Positions 42,558 to 51,030 of a DNA stretch of 51,486 bases are shown here, one piece after another. This stretch comes from Nocardioides sp. GTDB lineage: Bacteria; Actinomycetota; Actinomycetes; Propionibacteriales; Nocardioidaceae. Location of the stretch: positions 1 through 51,486 of the forward strand of contig NZ_JAOPXV010000180.1 of the NCBI RefSeq assembly GCF_025964975.1. Reading direction: 5' to 3'. The notes beneath the pieces are model-generated. The model did not search any database. It saw nothing but the letters and a program-made list of their open reading frames with translations, and was not told the DNA's origin. Position 1 is the stretch's first letter, and every line of letters starts with the position of its first letter. The translations under genes and the position numbers were made by a program.

Positions 42558-44096
42558 TCAAACGCCCGGCGCTGGCGTGGTCGTCCCCAGGATCCACGCG
42601 TCGAAGAAGGCGGACAGCTCGAGCCCGGTCTCCTTCTCCCAGTGCTCGTAGATGTCGTCGCGGGTCACGGACCTGTTGTCGTTGGCCGTCAGCCACGAAC
42701 GGGCGATCGCGAAGAACTGGTCGTCGCCGAGCTCGAGGCGCAGCTCGTTCCACATCAGGGCCGGCGAGTAGTAGACGTTCGACCCGGCGAACTGGGTCGG
42801 GTCGTAGGCGCCCGGAGGGCCGTACTCGTCGCGCAGCTGCTGGTCGATGCCGCGCCAGCTGTCGGTGGTCGCGCTGATCTTGGCGCCGTCGTGGTCGGCC
42901 TCCCACAGCCCCTGCATCAGCATCGTCATGCCCTCGTTGAGCCACACGTCGCTCCAGTCCGCCGGCGAGACCTGGTCGCCGTACCACTGGTGGACGAGCT
43001 CGTGCACGATCACCTCGGGTTCCCGGACGTACTCGTTGTTGCCGATCGTGACCAGCGTCTGGGTCTCCATCGCGGACTGCGAGTCGGTCGCGACGATGCC
43101 GGCCGAGCTGAACGGGTAGGGCCCGAGGCGGGACTCGATCCAGTCGATCGCAGCGCCCCCGGCCCGCATGGCGTCGACCACGAGGGGCTGGCCACGGGGA
43201 TACCAGTAGTCGAGGGTCACGCCGCTCTTCGACGTCTGGGCGGCGTGCGCGTAGTCACCGATCGCGAGGGTGACGAGGTAGGACGCCGCGGGTTCGTCGA
43301 GCTGGAACTCCGTCGTGCGCCGGCCGTCCTCGGTCGTGTCGCCGACGAACCGTCCGTTGGCGACGCCGGTCCACGGCTCAGGGACAGTGACGGAGATGTC
43401 GTAGAGCGCCTTGTCGGCCGGCTGGTCGTTCACGGGGTACCAGCTGTAGGCGCCGTACGGCTCCTGCATCGTCCACACCTCGCCCCGGTCGGTGACCGTG
43501 AAGCCGACGGTGGAGAAGTCCCTGCGCGTGGTGGGGGCCGGCACCGGGCGAGGCTTGCCCGCGTAGGAGACCACCAGCTCGTGCCGGTCGTCGGTGACGA
43601 TCGGCGCTGTGACGACGAGGTTCTTGCCGCGATGGGTGTACGCCGCCTCCTGCCCGTCGAGGGTGAGGCTCTCGACCTCCAGGAACGGGGAGAAGTCGAG
43701 ACCGAACTTCTTCGCGTCCCGAGCGGCGCGGAAGGTGATGGTGGAGGTGCCGGTCAGCGACCGTTTCGTCGGGTCCCACGACAGGTCGAGGTCGTAGAGC
43801 AGGGCGTCGACGTCGGGCCCGCCGACCGCCGGATAGACCGAGTCCTCGACGGGGGCGCTCAGGGCGAGCAGAAGGTCGGGCTCGGTCCGCTCGTTCAGGG
43901 CCGGGGTCCCAGCCGGTGCGGACTCGCCCCCGGTGTCGGTGGGGGTGGAGGGCGCGGGGGCGGCCTCGGACGAGGACGCAGATCCTGGCTCGCGCTCGTC
44001 GTCCTTGTCGGAACCGGAGCCGCCGGCCGAGCACCCGGCGAGCAGGCCGGCTGCGACGGCGAGCGCACATCGCCTCATCCCCCGTCGCGTCATCAT
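42558..44096 (-). CDS. M1-family metallopeptidase, lipoprotein
   Basis: The 512-residue protein has a lipoprotein signal with lipobox LLAGC (Cys22), a Ser/Pro linker, a beta-sandwich N-terminal domain and the catalytic domain with HELVH (His365-Glu-x-x-His369) and the third zinc ligand Glu388 in WLNEG, exactly 18 residues later. The usual GxMEN exopeptidase loop is replaced by SAMETQT, so substrate specificity may differ from aminopeptidase N. It is anchored outside the membrane. The start ATG overlaps the ECF sigma stop (TGATG), so the protease is produced together with the sigma factor. Confidence 0.88.
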   Translation of the reverse strand: MMTRRGMRRCALAVAAGLLAGCSAGGSGSDKDDEREPGSASSSEAAPAPSTPTDTGGESAPAGTPALNERTEPDLLLALSAPVEDSVYPAVGGPDVDALLYDLDLSWDPTKRSLTGTSTITFRAARDAKKFGLDFSPFLEVESLTLDGQEAAYTHRGKNLVVTAPIVTDDRHELVVSYAGKPRPVPAPTTRRDFSTVGFTVTDRGEVWTMQEPYGAYSWYPVNDQPADKALYDISVTVPEPWTGVANGRFVGDTTEDGRRTTEFQLDEPAASYLVTLAIGDYAHAAQTSKSGVTLDYWYPRGQPLVVDAMRAGGAAIDWIESRLGPYPFSSAGIVATDSQSAMETQTLVTIGNNEYVREPEVIVHELVHQWYGDQVSPADWSDVWLNEGMTMLMQGLWEADHDGAKISATTDSWRGIDQQLRDEYGPPGAYDPTQFAGSNVYYSPALMWNELRLELGDDQFFAIARSWLTANDNRSVTRDDIYEHWEKETGLELSAFFDAWILGTTTPAPGV

Positions 44097-44641
44097 CACT
44101 CGCCCCGGAGCAGGGGTCGCGCGAGCTTCCGGCCGTGGTGGATCTGCGCCTTCACCGTCCCGAGGGGCACGTCGATGAGCTGCGCGATGTCCTCGTAGGC
44201 CATGCCGTAGACGTCGCGGAGGAGCAGCGGCTCGACGTATTGCGGGTGCTCCTTCTCGATCGTCTCCATGGCGTCGAGGAGGTCCAGCCGGGTGCCCGCG
44301 ATGACCGAGGTGGTGCGCGGATCGGGTCGGTCGTGCTTGCCACCCTCGAAGTCGGTGGGCACGGCCTGGTTCTTCAGCTTGCGGTAGGTCGTGCGCGCGC
44401 TGTTCAGCGCCACGACGTGCATCCACGTGGTGAAGCGGCCGCGGCCGTTCCACGAACCGATCTTCGTGGCGACGTTGAGCAGCGCCTCCTGACAGGCGTC
44501 CTCCGCGTCGCCGGAGTAGGGGAGGACCCCGCGGCAGACGTTGAGCGCACGGGGGCGAACTGCCTCCAGAAGGCTCTCCAGCGCAGCACGGTCACCCTCG
44601 CGGGCGCGCCGCGCGAAGTCATCGATGTCGTCCGGAGTCAC
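44096..44641 (-). CDS. ECF-family RNA polymerase sigma factor without an adjacent anti-sigma gene
   Basis: The 181-residue protein has region 2 (GDAEDACQEALLNVATKIGSW, FTTWMHVVALNSARTTYRKLK) and region 4 (DVYGMAYEDIAQLIDVPLGTVKAQIHHGRKLARP, quoted in parts). The position normally filled by an anti-sigma gene holds the M1 peptidase instead. The start is GTG 44641, preceded by TATGTT and a 6-base spacer, in a control region overlapping that of the divergent Ser/Thr kinase. Some ECF sigmas are controlled by phosphorylation by such kinases; that is an inference here. The gene is coupled to the peptidase by TGATG. Confidence 0.88.
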   Translation of the reverse strand: MTPDDIDDFARRAREGDRAALESLLEAVRPRALNVCRGVLPYSGDAEDACQEALLNVATKIGSWNGRGRFTTWMHVVALNSARTTYRKLKNQAVPTDFEGGKHDRPDPRTTSVIAGTRLDLLDAMETIEKEHPQYVEPLLLRDVYGMAYEDIAQLIDVPLGTVKAQIHHGRKLARPLLRGE

Positions 44642-44648
44642 GCCTGCA

Positions 44649-44655
44649 ACATAAT
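44649..44655. promoter_or_regulatory. Overlapping divergent -10 boxes of the ECF sigma and Ser/Thr kinase genes
   Basis: On the plus strand CATAAT (44650-44655) lies 6 bases before the kinase GTG at 44662; on the minus strand TATGTT (44654-44649) lies 6 bases before the sigma GTG at 44641. Only 20 bases separate the two start codons, so both mRNAs would be leaderless and polymerases would exclude each other. Confidence 0.55.
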
Positions 44656-44661
44656 GCAGGT

Positions 44662-46089
44662 GTGTCCGTCCCCTCCCGTCTTGGTCGCTACCCCGTGCGG
44701 CGTCGCATCGGGGCGGGCGCATTCGCGACGGTGTGGCTGGCCTACGACGAGCAGCTGGACTGTCCCGTCGCGATCAAGGTGCTCGCCGAGAACTGGACCG
44801 AGGACCTTCATGTCCGCCAGCGCTTCGTCGAGGAAGGCCGCTTCCTGCGCAAGGTCGAGTCGCCCCACGTGGTGTCGGTCTACGACGCCGGCGAGCTGGA
44901 GGACTCCCGTCCGTTCCTGGTCATGTCGTATGCCGACCAGGGCACGCTCGCAGACCGCCTGGACGTCGAGCCGCTGACCGTCCCGCAGGCGCTCCATGTC
45001 ATCGGGCAGATCGGCGCCGGGCTCCACGCCCTCCACCGGCGTGGCGTGCTGCACCGCGACGTGAAGCCCGCCAACGTCCTGTTCCGCACCGTCGAGGTCG
45101 ATGGGGCGCGGCAGGTCAGCGCGATGCTCGGCGACCTCGGTCTCGGCAAGGCGATGGACATGTCGTCGCGACTGACGATGATCGGCGGCACCCCGTCCTT
45201 CATCGCTCCTGAGCAGGCCCAGGGCGAGCCGCTCGATGGGCGTGCCGACCAGTTCTCCCTTGCTGCGCTGGCCTACCTGATGCTGGCCGGGCGGGCGCCG
45301 TACGACCATGCGTCGCTCAGCGCTGCCGCTGATCCCGGTCCGTTGCCTCCGCTGGACAACGGGCTGCCCGACGACGCGGAGAAGGTGCTCGCGACCGCCC
45401 TCTCGAAGGACCGGGCCGGGAGATATCCCGATGTGCCCAGTTTCGTCGAGGCCCTGAACAGCGCCCTCGTCGACCACGCCGAGGAGTCGCCGACCTGGAT
45501 CCCGGTGGATGAGGACCTGACCAAGCCGGCGCCACGACCCGTCTTCACCCTCACGCCGCGTCGAGCGAAGCGGATGCTGGTGGCGGTCGGGGCCGCGGCC
45601 CTCCTCGTCGGTCTCGGGACGGGCTTCGCTGCCCAGCGCCTGCTCGACACCGAGCACACGATCTCGAGCTCGACGGGCAGCATCTCGGTCACGGTTCCCG
45701 ACGACTGGACGCGAGCGGTCGACGCCGAGTCCTGGCGACCACCCGGTGGGGCAGGCGACGAGCCGTCGGTCTCGGCGGGGGACGCCGTGGGGTGGAACGA
45801 GAACCAGGAACCCGGAGAAGGCGTCTTCATCGGGGTGCTTCCCGGTGACTCGCTGCCGACCAACCTGCCGCGGCATCCCGAGTGCGAGGTCCAGCTCGGG
45901 GCCAGGGACGACCAGTACCTCGGAGACCAGGCCACCACGGTGGAGTTCACCGGGTGCACCGACGGTGGGATCACCATCGAGCGGGTCGTGCAGGTCAATG
46001 ACGACCAGCTGCTGTGGGTGCAGGTGCGCGCCGCTGACCGCGTCGTCGCCTACGACGTCATCGAGTCCATCGAGACGTCCGGACTCTGA
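44662..46089 (+). CDS. Membrane-anchored Ser/Thr protein kinase
   Basis: The 475-residue protein has an N-terminal kinase domain with the glycine loop GAGAFATVWLAY, VAIK (Lys39), HRDVKPANVL (Asp133), DLGLGKA in place of DFG and GTPSFIAPEQAQG. A single span follows at about residues 307-329 and an extracellular domain of about 145 residues with two cysteines. The DLG variant is tolerated in several kinases. The divergent ECF sigma gene lies 20 bases away, hinting that the sigma factor is a substrate. It starts at GTG 44662 without a Shine-Dalgarno sequence. Confidence 0.88.
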   Translation: MSVPSRLGRYPVRRRIGAGAFATVWLAYDEQLDCPVAIKVLAENWTEDLHVRQRFVEEGRFLRKVESPHVVSVYDAGELEDSRPFLVMSYADQGTLADRLDVEPLTVPQALHVIGQIGAGLHALHRRGVLHRDVKPANVLFRTVEVDGARQVSAMLGDLGLGKAMDMSSRLTMIGGTPSFIAPEQAQGEPLDGRADQFSLAALAYLMLAGRAPYDHASLSAAADPGPLPPLDNGLPDDAEKVLATALSKDRAGRYPDVPSFVEALNSALVDHAEESPTWIPVDEDLTKPAPRPVFTLTPRRAKRMLVAVGAAALLVGLGTGFAAQRLLDTEHTISSSTGSISVTVPDDWTRAVDAESWRPPGGAGDEPSVSAGDAVGWNENQEPGEGVFIGVLPGDSLPTNLPRHPECEVQLGARDDQYLGDQATTVEFTGCTDGGITIERVVQVNDDQLLWVQVRAADRVVAYDVIESIETSGL

Positions 46090-46106
46090 GGTGGACGTCA
46101 CGGGCG

Positions 46107-46739
46107 TCAGTTGGTCCTGATGCCCCGGATGACCTTCGCCAGGAGCTCGCTCATGCCGGTGAGGTCCTTCTCCCGGCCCGTCACCGCGATCTCCGCCTCT
46201 GCCTGGTCGGAGTCGCTGACGTCCATCCAGGTGAGGAAGCCGAACCGGCGGTAGCCCTCGTAGAGGTAGTTGAACTCCAGCGAGTCATAGGTTCGTCGCG
46301 TCAGCTTGAAGTCGTCGAAGTCTCGGTCGAGCTCGGCGAGGGTGTCCTCGACGATGTCGGGGATCGCCTCGTGCTGCGACTTCACCTGCTCCACGCGGAG
46401 GACGAAGGTGTTGCCCGGGTAGCCGGACATCTTGTACTTCACCTCGTTGGAGCCGGACTCGAACCGGCTCCAGTCCACGGGCGCCGGGAAGACGAAGGCG
46501 TTGCGCCCCGACCCCACCATGACGTCCTCCATCACCAGGTCCGTCGGTAGGGCAGGCTCGGTCGGATCGTCCTGCAGGGCTGCCGTCGGATTGCCGGGGA
46601 TGCTGGGGCTCGGCGCTGCCACCGGGGTGGGAATGCCAGTGGAGTCGGGATCCGCGGCGAGGTAGGAGGCAGCAACGAAGCCGCCGACGATGCCCGCCGC
46701 CAGCAACGCCACGATTGCGACGAGTCCCCGCAAACCCAT
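46107..46739 (-). CDS. Exported or membrane-anchored protein of unknown function
   Basis: The 210-residue protein has a single N-terminal hydrophobic segment (LVAIVALLAAGIVGGFVAAS, residues 6-25) that could be an uncleaved anchor, a Pro/Ala-rich stretch to about residue 60, and a soluble domain containing YPGNTFVLRVEQVKSQHEA and FDDFKLTRRTYDSLEFNYLY. The domain resembles serine-kinase-associated sensor folds such as that at the end of the convergent kinase, but no firm family could be assigned. The ATG at 46739 is fixed by TAGATT 7 bases upstream. Confidence 0.78.
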   Translation of the reverse strand: MGLRGLVAIVALLAAGIVGGFVAASYLAADPDSTGIPTPVAAPSPSIPGNPTAALQDDPTEPALPTDLVMEDVMVGSGRNAFVFPAPVDWSRFESGSNEVKYKMSGYPGNTFVLRVEQVKSQHEAIPDIVEDTLAELDRDFDDFKLTRRTYDSLEFNYLYEGYRRFGFLTWMDVSDSDQAEAEIAVTGREKDLTGMSELLAKVIRGIRTN

Positions 46740-46746
46740 GGGAGGC

Positions 46747-46775
46747 AATCTAGCCCTGCGGTCTCCCACTAGCGT
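46747..46775. promoter_or_regulatory. Divergent leaderless promoters (unknown protein / penicillin-binding protein)
   Basis: On the minus strand TAGATT (46752-46747) plus 7 bases leads to ATG 46739; on the plus strand TAGCGT (46770-46775) plus 6 bases leads to ATG 46782. Confidence 0.5.
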
Positions 46776-46781
46776 GAGCGC

Positions 46782-48677
46782 ATGCGTTCTCGGCTCGCTG
46801 CCCCTGTCCTCGCCCCTGTCCTCGCCACTGTCCTCGCGGCCCCGCTCGCGCTCACCGGTTGTCAGCTCCTCGGTGACGACGAAGGCCCGGGGGCGACGCT
46901 CGCTGCACTGCAGGACGGACTCACCTCGGGGGACCTCAGCGCTGTCGCCTTCACCTCCGCCGACCCGACCGACGACTACACAGTCGTTGTGGAAGGGCTC
47001 GGCGAGGTGGAGCCGGACGTGGAGGTGGGCGACGCCGAGGTCGCAGACGACACCGCGAGCGCGGAGGTGAGCTGGACCTGGGACCTGGACGGTGAGTCGT
47101 GGACCTACGCCACCTCCGCCGACCTGACGCGGGTCGAGGACACCTGGCAGGTGGCCTGGGCGCCGTCGCTGGTCGAGCCGTCGCTGGTCGAGGGGGAGCG
47201 GCTGGCCCTGCAGCGCACGAGCGCCGAGCGGGGCCGGATCACCGGGGCCGGGGACCGGGCGATCGTCGCGCCCCGGGACGTCGTCCTTCTCGGGCTGGAC
47301 AAGACCAAGCTGACCGCCGACCAGGTGGCCGACGGCCAGGTCGCGATCTCCGCGCAGGCGATCGCCGAGGCGCTGAAGGTCGACGCTGCGGCGTACACCG
47401 AACAGGCCGAGGCGGCGGGGGAGAAGGCGTTCGTCCAGGCGCTCGTGCTGCGCGCGGAGGAGGCGACGACGCTCGTCCCGCCCCGCTACGCCGAGATCCC
47501 GGGCGCCGTCTCGCTCGCGACCCAGCAGGACCTTGCGCCGTCGCGCGGGTTCGCCGCCCCGATCCTCGGCAGCGTCGGCGAAGCCACTGCGGAGCTCATC
47601 GAGGAGTCGGCCGGTGAGGTCGAGGCAGGCGACGTGGTGGGTCTGTCGGGCCTCCAGGCACGGTACGACGACCAGCTCGCCGGCACCCCCGGTCTGACCG
47701 TCATCGCGGCCGGTGCGGACAACGACCGCGCCGTGCACGAGGTGCCCGCCGTGGCCGGAGCAGACCTGCGCACGACGCTGGACATCGACCTGCAGACCAA
47801 GGCGGAGTCCGCCCTCGCCTCGGTCGGGCCCCCCAGCGCGGTCGTGGCGATCCGCCCCTCGGACGGGGCCATCCTGGCCGCGGCCAGCGGACCCGGGAGC
47901 AAGGGCCTCAACACCGCGACGTACGGGCAGTACGCGCCGGGCTCGACCTTCAAGGTGGTCTCGTCGCTGGCGCTGCTCCGGACCGGTCTGCGGCCCGAGG
48001 GGCCCGTGCAGTGCCCGGCCAGCACCGTGGTTGACGGCAAGACGTTCAAGAACTACGACGACTACCCCGCGTCCGGGCTCGGCACGATCACGCTCCGCCA
48101 GGCCGTCGCCAACTCGTGCAACACCGCCTTCATCACCGCCCGCGACCGGCTGCGCGACGGCGACCTGGCCGAAGCTGCTGCCGCTCTGGGCTCGGGCGTC
48201 GATCACGACCTCGGGTTCCCCGCCTACTTCGGGCAGGTGCCGGCCCCCGAGGGGGAGACCGAGGCCGCGGCCGACCTGATCGGCCAAGGCAAGGTGCTGG
48301 CGTCGCCGATGACGATGGCGACCGTGGCGGCCTCGGTGGCCGCGGGTCGGGCCGTGCTGCCCGTGCTGCTGCCCGACCACGAGGTGACGCAGACCGCCCC
48401 GGCGGCGCCGTTGACGCCTGCGGAGGCCGGCGACCTCAGGGCGCTGATGCGGGCGGTCGTGACCGAGGGGTCGGCCTCGTTCCTCGCTGACCTGCCTGGC
48501 GAGGTGGGAGCCAAGACCGGCACCGCGGAGTACGGCTCGCCCGACGCGTCCGGCTCGCTGCCCACCCACACCTGGATGATCGCGACGCAGGGCGACCTCG
48601 CCGTCGCCGTCTTCGTCGAGACCGGGGAGTCGGGCTCCCGGACCGCGGGGCCCGTCCTGGAGCGCTTCCTGTCCTGA
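46782..48677 (+). CDS. Class B-like penicillin-binding lipoprotein with MecA-type N-terminal domain
   Basis: The 631-residue protein begins with a lipoprotein signal ending LALTGC (Cys27) rather than a membrane span, then an NTF2-like MecA_N domain (residues of about 40-140), a dimerisation region and a transpeptidase domain. The transpeptidase motifs are S388TFK, S445CN and K578TG, all intact. It cross-links peptidoglycan at the outer face of the membrane. MecA_N domains occur in low-affinity PBPs, but resistance is not shown. The sequence CTAGCGTGAGCGCATGCG around its start (46769-46786) is repeated exactly at the amidohydrolase start. Confidence 0.88.
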   Translation: MRSRLAAPVLAPVLATVLAAPLALTGCQLLGDDEGPGATLAALQDGLTSGDLSAVAFTSADPTDDYTVVVEGLGEVEPDVEVGDAEVADDTASAEVSWTWDLDGESWTYATSADLTRVEDTWQVAWAPSLVEPSLVEGERLALQRTSAERGRITGAGDRAIVAPRDVVLLGLDKTKLTADQVADGQVAISAQAIAEALKVDAAAYTEQAEAAGEKAFVQALVLRAEEATTLVPPRYAEIPGAVSLATQQDLAPSRGFAAPILGSVGEATAELIEESAGEVEAGDVVGLSGLQARYDDQLAGTPGLTVIAAGADNDRAVHEVPAVAGADLRTTLDIDLQTKAESALASVGPPSAVVAIRPSDGAILAAASGPGSKGLNTATYGQYAPGSTFKVVSSLALLRTGLRPEGPVQCPASTVVDGKTFKNYDDYPASGLGTITLRQAVANSCNTAFITARDRLRDGDLAEAAAALGSGVDHDLGFPAYFGQVPAPEGETEAAADLIGQGKVLASPMTMATVAASVAAGRAVLPVLLPDHEVTQTAPAAPLTPAEAGDLRALMRAVVTEGSASFLADLPGEVGAKTGTAEYGSPDASGSLPTHTWMIATQGDLAVAVFVETGESGSRTAGPVLERFLS

Positions 48678-48686
48678 GCGGTCGCG

Positions 48687-49568
48687 TCATCCCGACTTGA
48701 GCGAGACCACGTCCCACTGGAGCGCCTGCGTCTCGCGGGGGGCCCGGCAGGTCAGCTGCGCCTGTGCTCGCCGGCTGCTCGTCACGAGCACGCGGACATC
48801 ACGTGGCAGGGGCGCCGTACCGACGACCTCGACGGTCCACGTGCCCGCGTCGACGGTGCCGGTCTGCTCCACCAGCGCCGGCAGCGCGCTGGTGACCGGA
48901 GCCGGACCCCACCGCCGCAGCACTGCGGCCTGCGCCACCTGCTCGGCGGGATGCAGGCCCACCACGCCGCGCAGCCGGTCGACGTCGACGCGACCCTGCA
49001 GGTGGGCGGCCACCGTGGTCACCGACTGCTCGGGTGACATCCCCGCGTAGCAGGCGCCGTCGGGCAGCAGCAGCACGTTGGGCGCGAACCGGTCGCCGCC
49101 GAGGTGGCTGCACTCGAATGTCCCTTCCCGCCACTCCCGGGCGAGCGCTGCGGCGACGGGCCGGCCCTTGATCGCGCAGCAGACGTCGTGGACGCCGTGG
49201 GTGCACACAAGCACCAGCGGTCCGGGGTATGGCGCCCCGGCACCGGGCTCCGACGTGGCGAGCAGGTCGTCGGGGTGGTCCCACTGACCGGTCCGCAGCT
49301 CGCCTTCCACACACCTGAACCAGCGCCGGCGGGCCGGGTCGACGGACTCGCGCCGGCCCGCCTCCCGGCCGTGTGGCCGGATGAGCAGGATCCGCAGCCG
49401 AGGATGCTCGAGTCGCCGGAGGAGTGCTGTTGGCAGGTCGGTGTCGAAGGGGGCGTTCACCGGCCAGGGTCCGGGGTGCTCGACCAGCAGCCAGTCTCGT
49501 TGTGGCGGGGCAGTCCCGACGATGGGATCACCCCGCTCGAGGGCCCCGTCGGAGCAGCGGAAGGTCAT
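48687..49568 (-). CDS. Sucrase/ferredoxin-like Fe-S protein of the GGAD-peptide operon
   Basis: The 293-residue protein belongs to the sucrase/ferredoxin-like (Apd1/Aim32) family, a thioredoxin-like fold that binds a 2Fe-2S cluster. CTHGVHDVCCAIKGRP contains Cys122, Cys130 and Cys131, and CSHLGGDRFAPN contains Cys153 and His155; these are the likely ligands or near-ligands, although the exact set cannot be fixed from sequence. It is the last gene of a three-gene operon; its ATG overlaps the oxygenase stop (ATGA). A natural reading is that it passes electrons to, or senses the redox state for, the JmjC oxygenase. No other partner is visible. Confidence 0.8.
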   Translation of the reverse strand: MTFRCSDGALERGDPIVGTAPPQRDWLLVEHPGPWPVNAPFDTDLPTALLRRLEHPRLRILLIRPHGREAGRRESVDPARRRWFRCVEGELRTGQWDHPDDLLATSEPGAGAPYPGPLVLVCTHGVHDVCCAIKGRPVAAALAREWREGTFECSHLGGDRFAPNVLLLPDGACYAGMSPEQSVTTVAAHLQGRVDVDRLRGVVGLHPAEQVAQAAVLRRWGPAPVTSALPALVEQTGTVDAGTWTVEVVGTAPLPRDVRVLVTSSRRAQAQLTCRAPRETQALQWDVVSLKSG

Positions 49569-50815
49569 CCGGCGACGACCAGTCCAGCCTCGATCAGCCG
49601 GCGTGCCGTGGTCGTCCCGAGCTCCTCGGCGAGGAGCACGGCGCCGGCCAGCAGGCGCTTGAGCACCGCCTCCGGCACGTCTCCCACCGGCACGGTCCCC
49701 GCCCGGGTGCGCAGCAGACGGTCGGCGCCAGTCGCGTCGAGGTCGGCATCGAGGTGCTGGCGGAGCCTGAGGGCCGTCGGCCCGGTCAACGCCGTGGCCA
49801 ACGCGTGCTGCGCGAGGGGCCCGATCGGTTCCGCCCGCTGAGCAGCCCGGCGCTGGGCTCGCAGCCGGGCCGCGACCTCCGCCGGGTCGAGCTCCTCGAG
49901 AGCATCTCGGATCTTGGCAGCGACGAGCTCTGCGTCCAGCTGCTCGGGAGCCAGCGTGGTGCCGAGGTCGAGCGACGCCCGGGCGTCGGGGTCGTCGGCG
50001 AGAACCTCGAGGGCCATCGCGACGAGCTGCTCGGCCACGGAGTAGCGCGTCCAGCTGTGGACGCCCAGCGTCAGGTGGACGGTGACACCGCCCAACGCCG
50101 TGGCGGAGTGCAGGTAGCCGCGCGGGAGGTAGAGGACGTCGCCCGGCTCCAGCACGACGTCGATGACCGGCGCCTGCTCGGCGGCCGACGCGACCTCGTC
50201 GCGCCGGTCGGTCCACGGCTGGTCGCGCAGGGGCGACGGCAGCACCGGCGGGTGGATCGACCACCTCTTGCGCCCGCTGACCTGGAGGACGAAGACGTCG
50301 TGGACGTCGTAGTGGTCCGCGAAGCCCTGGTTGTCGGGAGGCGTGACGTACGCGTTGGCCTGGACGGGGTGTCCCAGGTCGGTGGCGAGCTGCTGGCAGA
50401 AGTCGATGACGGGCGGCCACGTGCGGTGGAGTCCCTGCAGGACGAGCGTGGAGCCGCCCGCGAAGAGAGCTGCGAGTTTATCGTCGCTGACCTGGTCGGC
50501 GATGCCTGCTCCCACGCCCCCTGGGGCCGTGAACGCCGTGTTGCCCAGGGTGGTGCCGTCCTTGGCGACGCGCAGGAAGGGCGTGCGCAGTCCCCGACGG
50601 CCGAGCAGCTCATCGACCGAGTCCTCGCTGAGCAGGTCGGCGAAGCCGGCAGGGTCCGCTGCGGCGTACGACGTGGCCTCGCGAGCCCACGTCGCCTGCG
50701 CGAACGACCCCACGTCACCGACGAGGCGCGCCAGCGCCGGCCGCTCGCCGAGGGTCGAGCCGGCGGGCCCGGGGTCGTCCCCGGGCCCGCCGTCATCAAC
50801 GATCTCCTGCTGCAT
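49565..50815 (-). CDS. JmjC/cupin-fold Fe(II)/2-oxoglutarate oxygenase (RoxA/ribosomal-oxygenase-like)
   Basis: The 416-residue protein has a JmjC domain: FADHYDVHDVFVLQVSGRKRW provides the HxD pair His168 and Asp170, and GDVLYLPRGYLHSA provides His236, the complete iron triad. The residue range 260-416 is helical, consistent with the winged-helix/dimerisation part of ribosomal-oxygenase-type enzymes. Such enzymes hydroxylate Arg, His, Asn or Asp side chains in proteins. Its ATG (50815) overlaps the stop of the repeat-peptide gene (TGATG), so the peptide is the obvious candidate substrate; that is inference. The in-frame TTG at 50818 is a weaker start. Confidence 0.85.
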   Translation of the reverse strand: MQQEIVDDGGPGDDPGPAGSTLGERPALARLVGDVGSFAQATWAREATSYAAADPAGFADLLSEDSVDELLGRRGLRTPFLRVAKDGTTLGNTAFTAPGGVGAGIADQVSDDKLAALFAGGSTLVLQGLHRTWPPVIDFCQQLATDLGHPVQANAYVTPPDNQGFADHYDVHDVFVLQVSGRKRWSIHPPVLPSPLRDQPWTDRRDEVASAAEQAPVIDVVLEPGDVLYLPRGYLHSATALGGVTVHLTLGVHSWTRYSVAEQLVAMALEVLADDPDARASLDLGTTLAPEQLDAELVAAKIRDALEELDPAEVAARLRAQRRAAQRAEPIGPLAQHALATALTGPTALRLRQHLDADLDATGADRLLRTRAGTVPVGDVPEAVLKRLLAGAVLLAEELGTTTARRLIEAGLVVAG

Positions 50816-51030
50816 CAAGAAGTGCTGTCGGCACCGCTGTCAGCGCCACCATCAGCGCCGCCTGCGCCGCCTGCGCCACCGTCGGCCCCGCCGTCCGCGC
50901 CGCCATCGGCCCCGCCGTCAGCGCCACCGTCAGCGCCACCGTCAGCGCCACCGTCTGCCCCGCCGTCACCGCCCGGAGCACCGCCTTCGGCACCGCCGTC
51001 GGCCGGTTCTTCGATCTGGGAGTCAGTCAT
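50815..51030 (-). CDS. Gly-Gly-Ala-Asp repeat peptide, likely precursor substrate of the adjacent oxygenase
   Basis: This 71-residue protein starts at ATG 51030 with GGAGG 5 bases upstream; the ATG at 51042 gives four extra residues but overlaps the binding site. It begins MTDSQIEEPADGG, followed by GGAE, GGAP and GGD, then seven consecutive GGAD units, two GGA, two more GGAD, SGAD and STS. It has one Asp every four residues, no Cys, no aromatic residues and no signal peptide. It is translationally coupled (TGATG) to a JmjC oxygenase and then to a ferredoxin-like protein. It looks like a ribosomally made peptide with repeated modification sites, or a metal-binding peptide. No family was recognised. 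Confidence 0.75.
   Translation of the reverse strand: MTDSQIEEPADGGAEGGAPGGDGGADGGADGGADGGADGGADGGADGGADGGAGGAGGADGGADSGADSTS
50881..50964. repeat. Seven tandem 12-base units encoding GGAD
   Basis: Seven 12-base units, mainly GCCACCGTCAGC-like on the + strand, encode consecutive GGAD on the minus strand. Units differ at wobble positions (GCC/GCA, CGG/CAC phases), so selection at protein level rather than recent duplication alone is suggested. Further partial units flank the array. Confidence 0.8.

Noticed and set aside
46107-48569. An 820-codon minus-strand frame covering both the exported protein and the penicillin-binding protein gene
   Set aside because: Only its last 210 codons form the real minus-strand gene; the rest is antisense to the plus-strand transpeptidase with all motifs intact.
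50850-50990. Tandem 12-base repeats considered as a CRISPR array or satellite
   Set aside because: No spacers; the repeats keep one reading frame with wobble variation and encode GGAD in a coupled gene.
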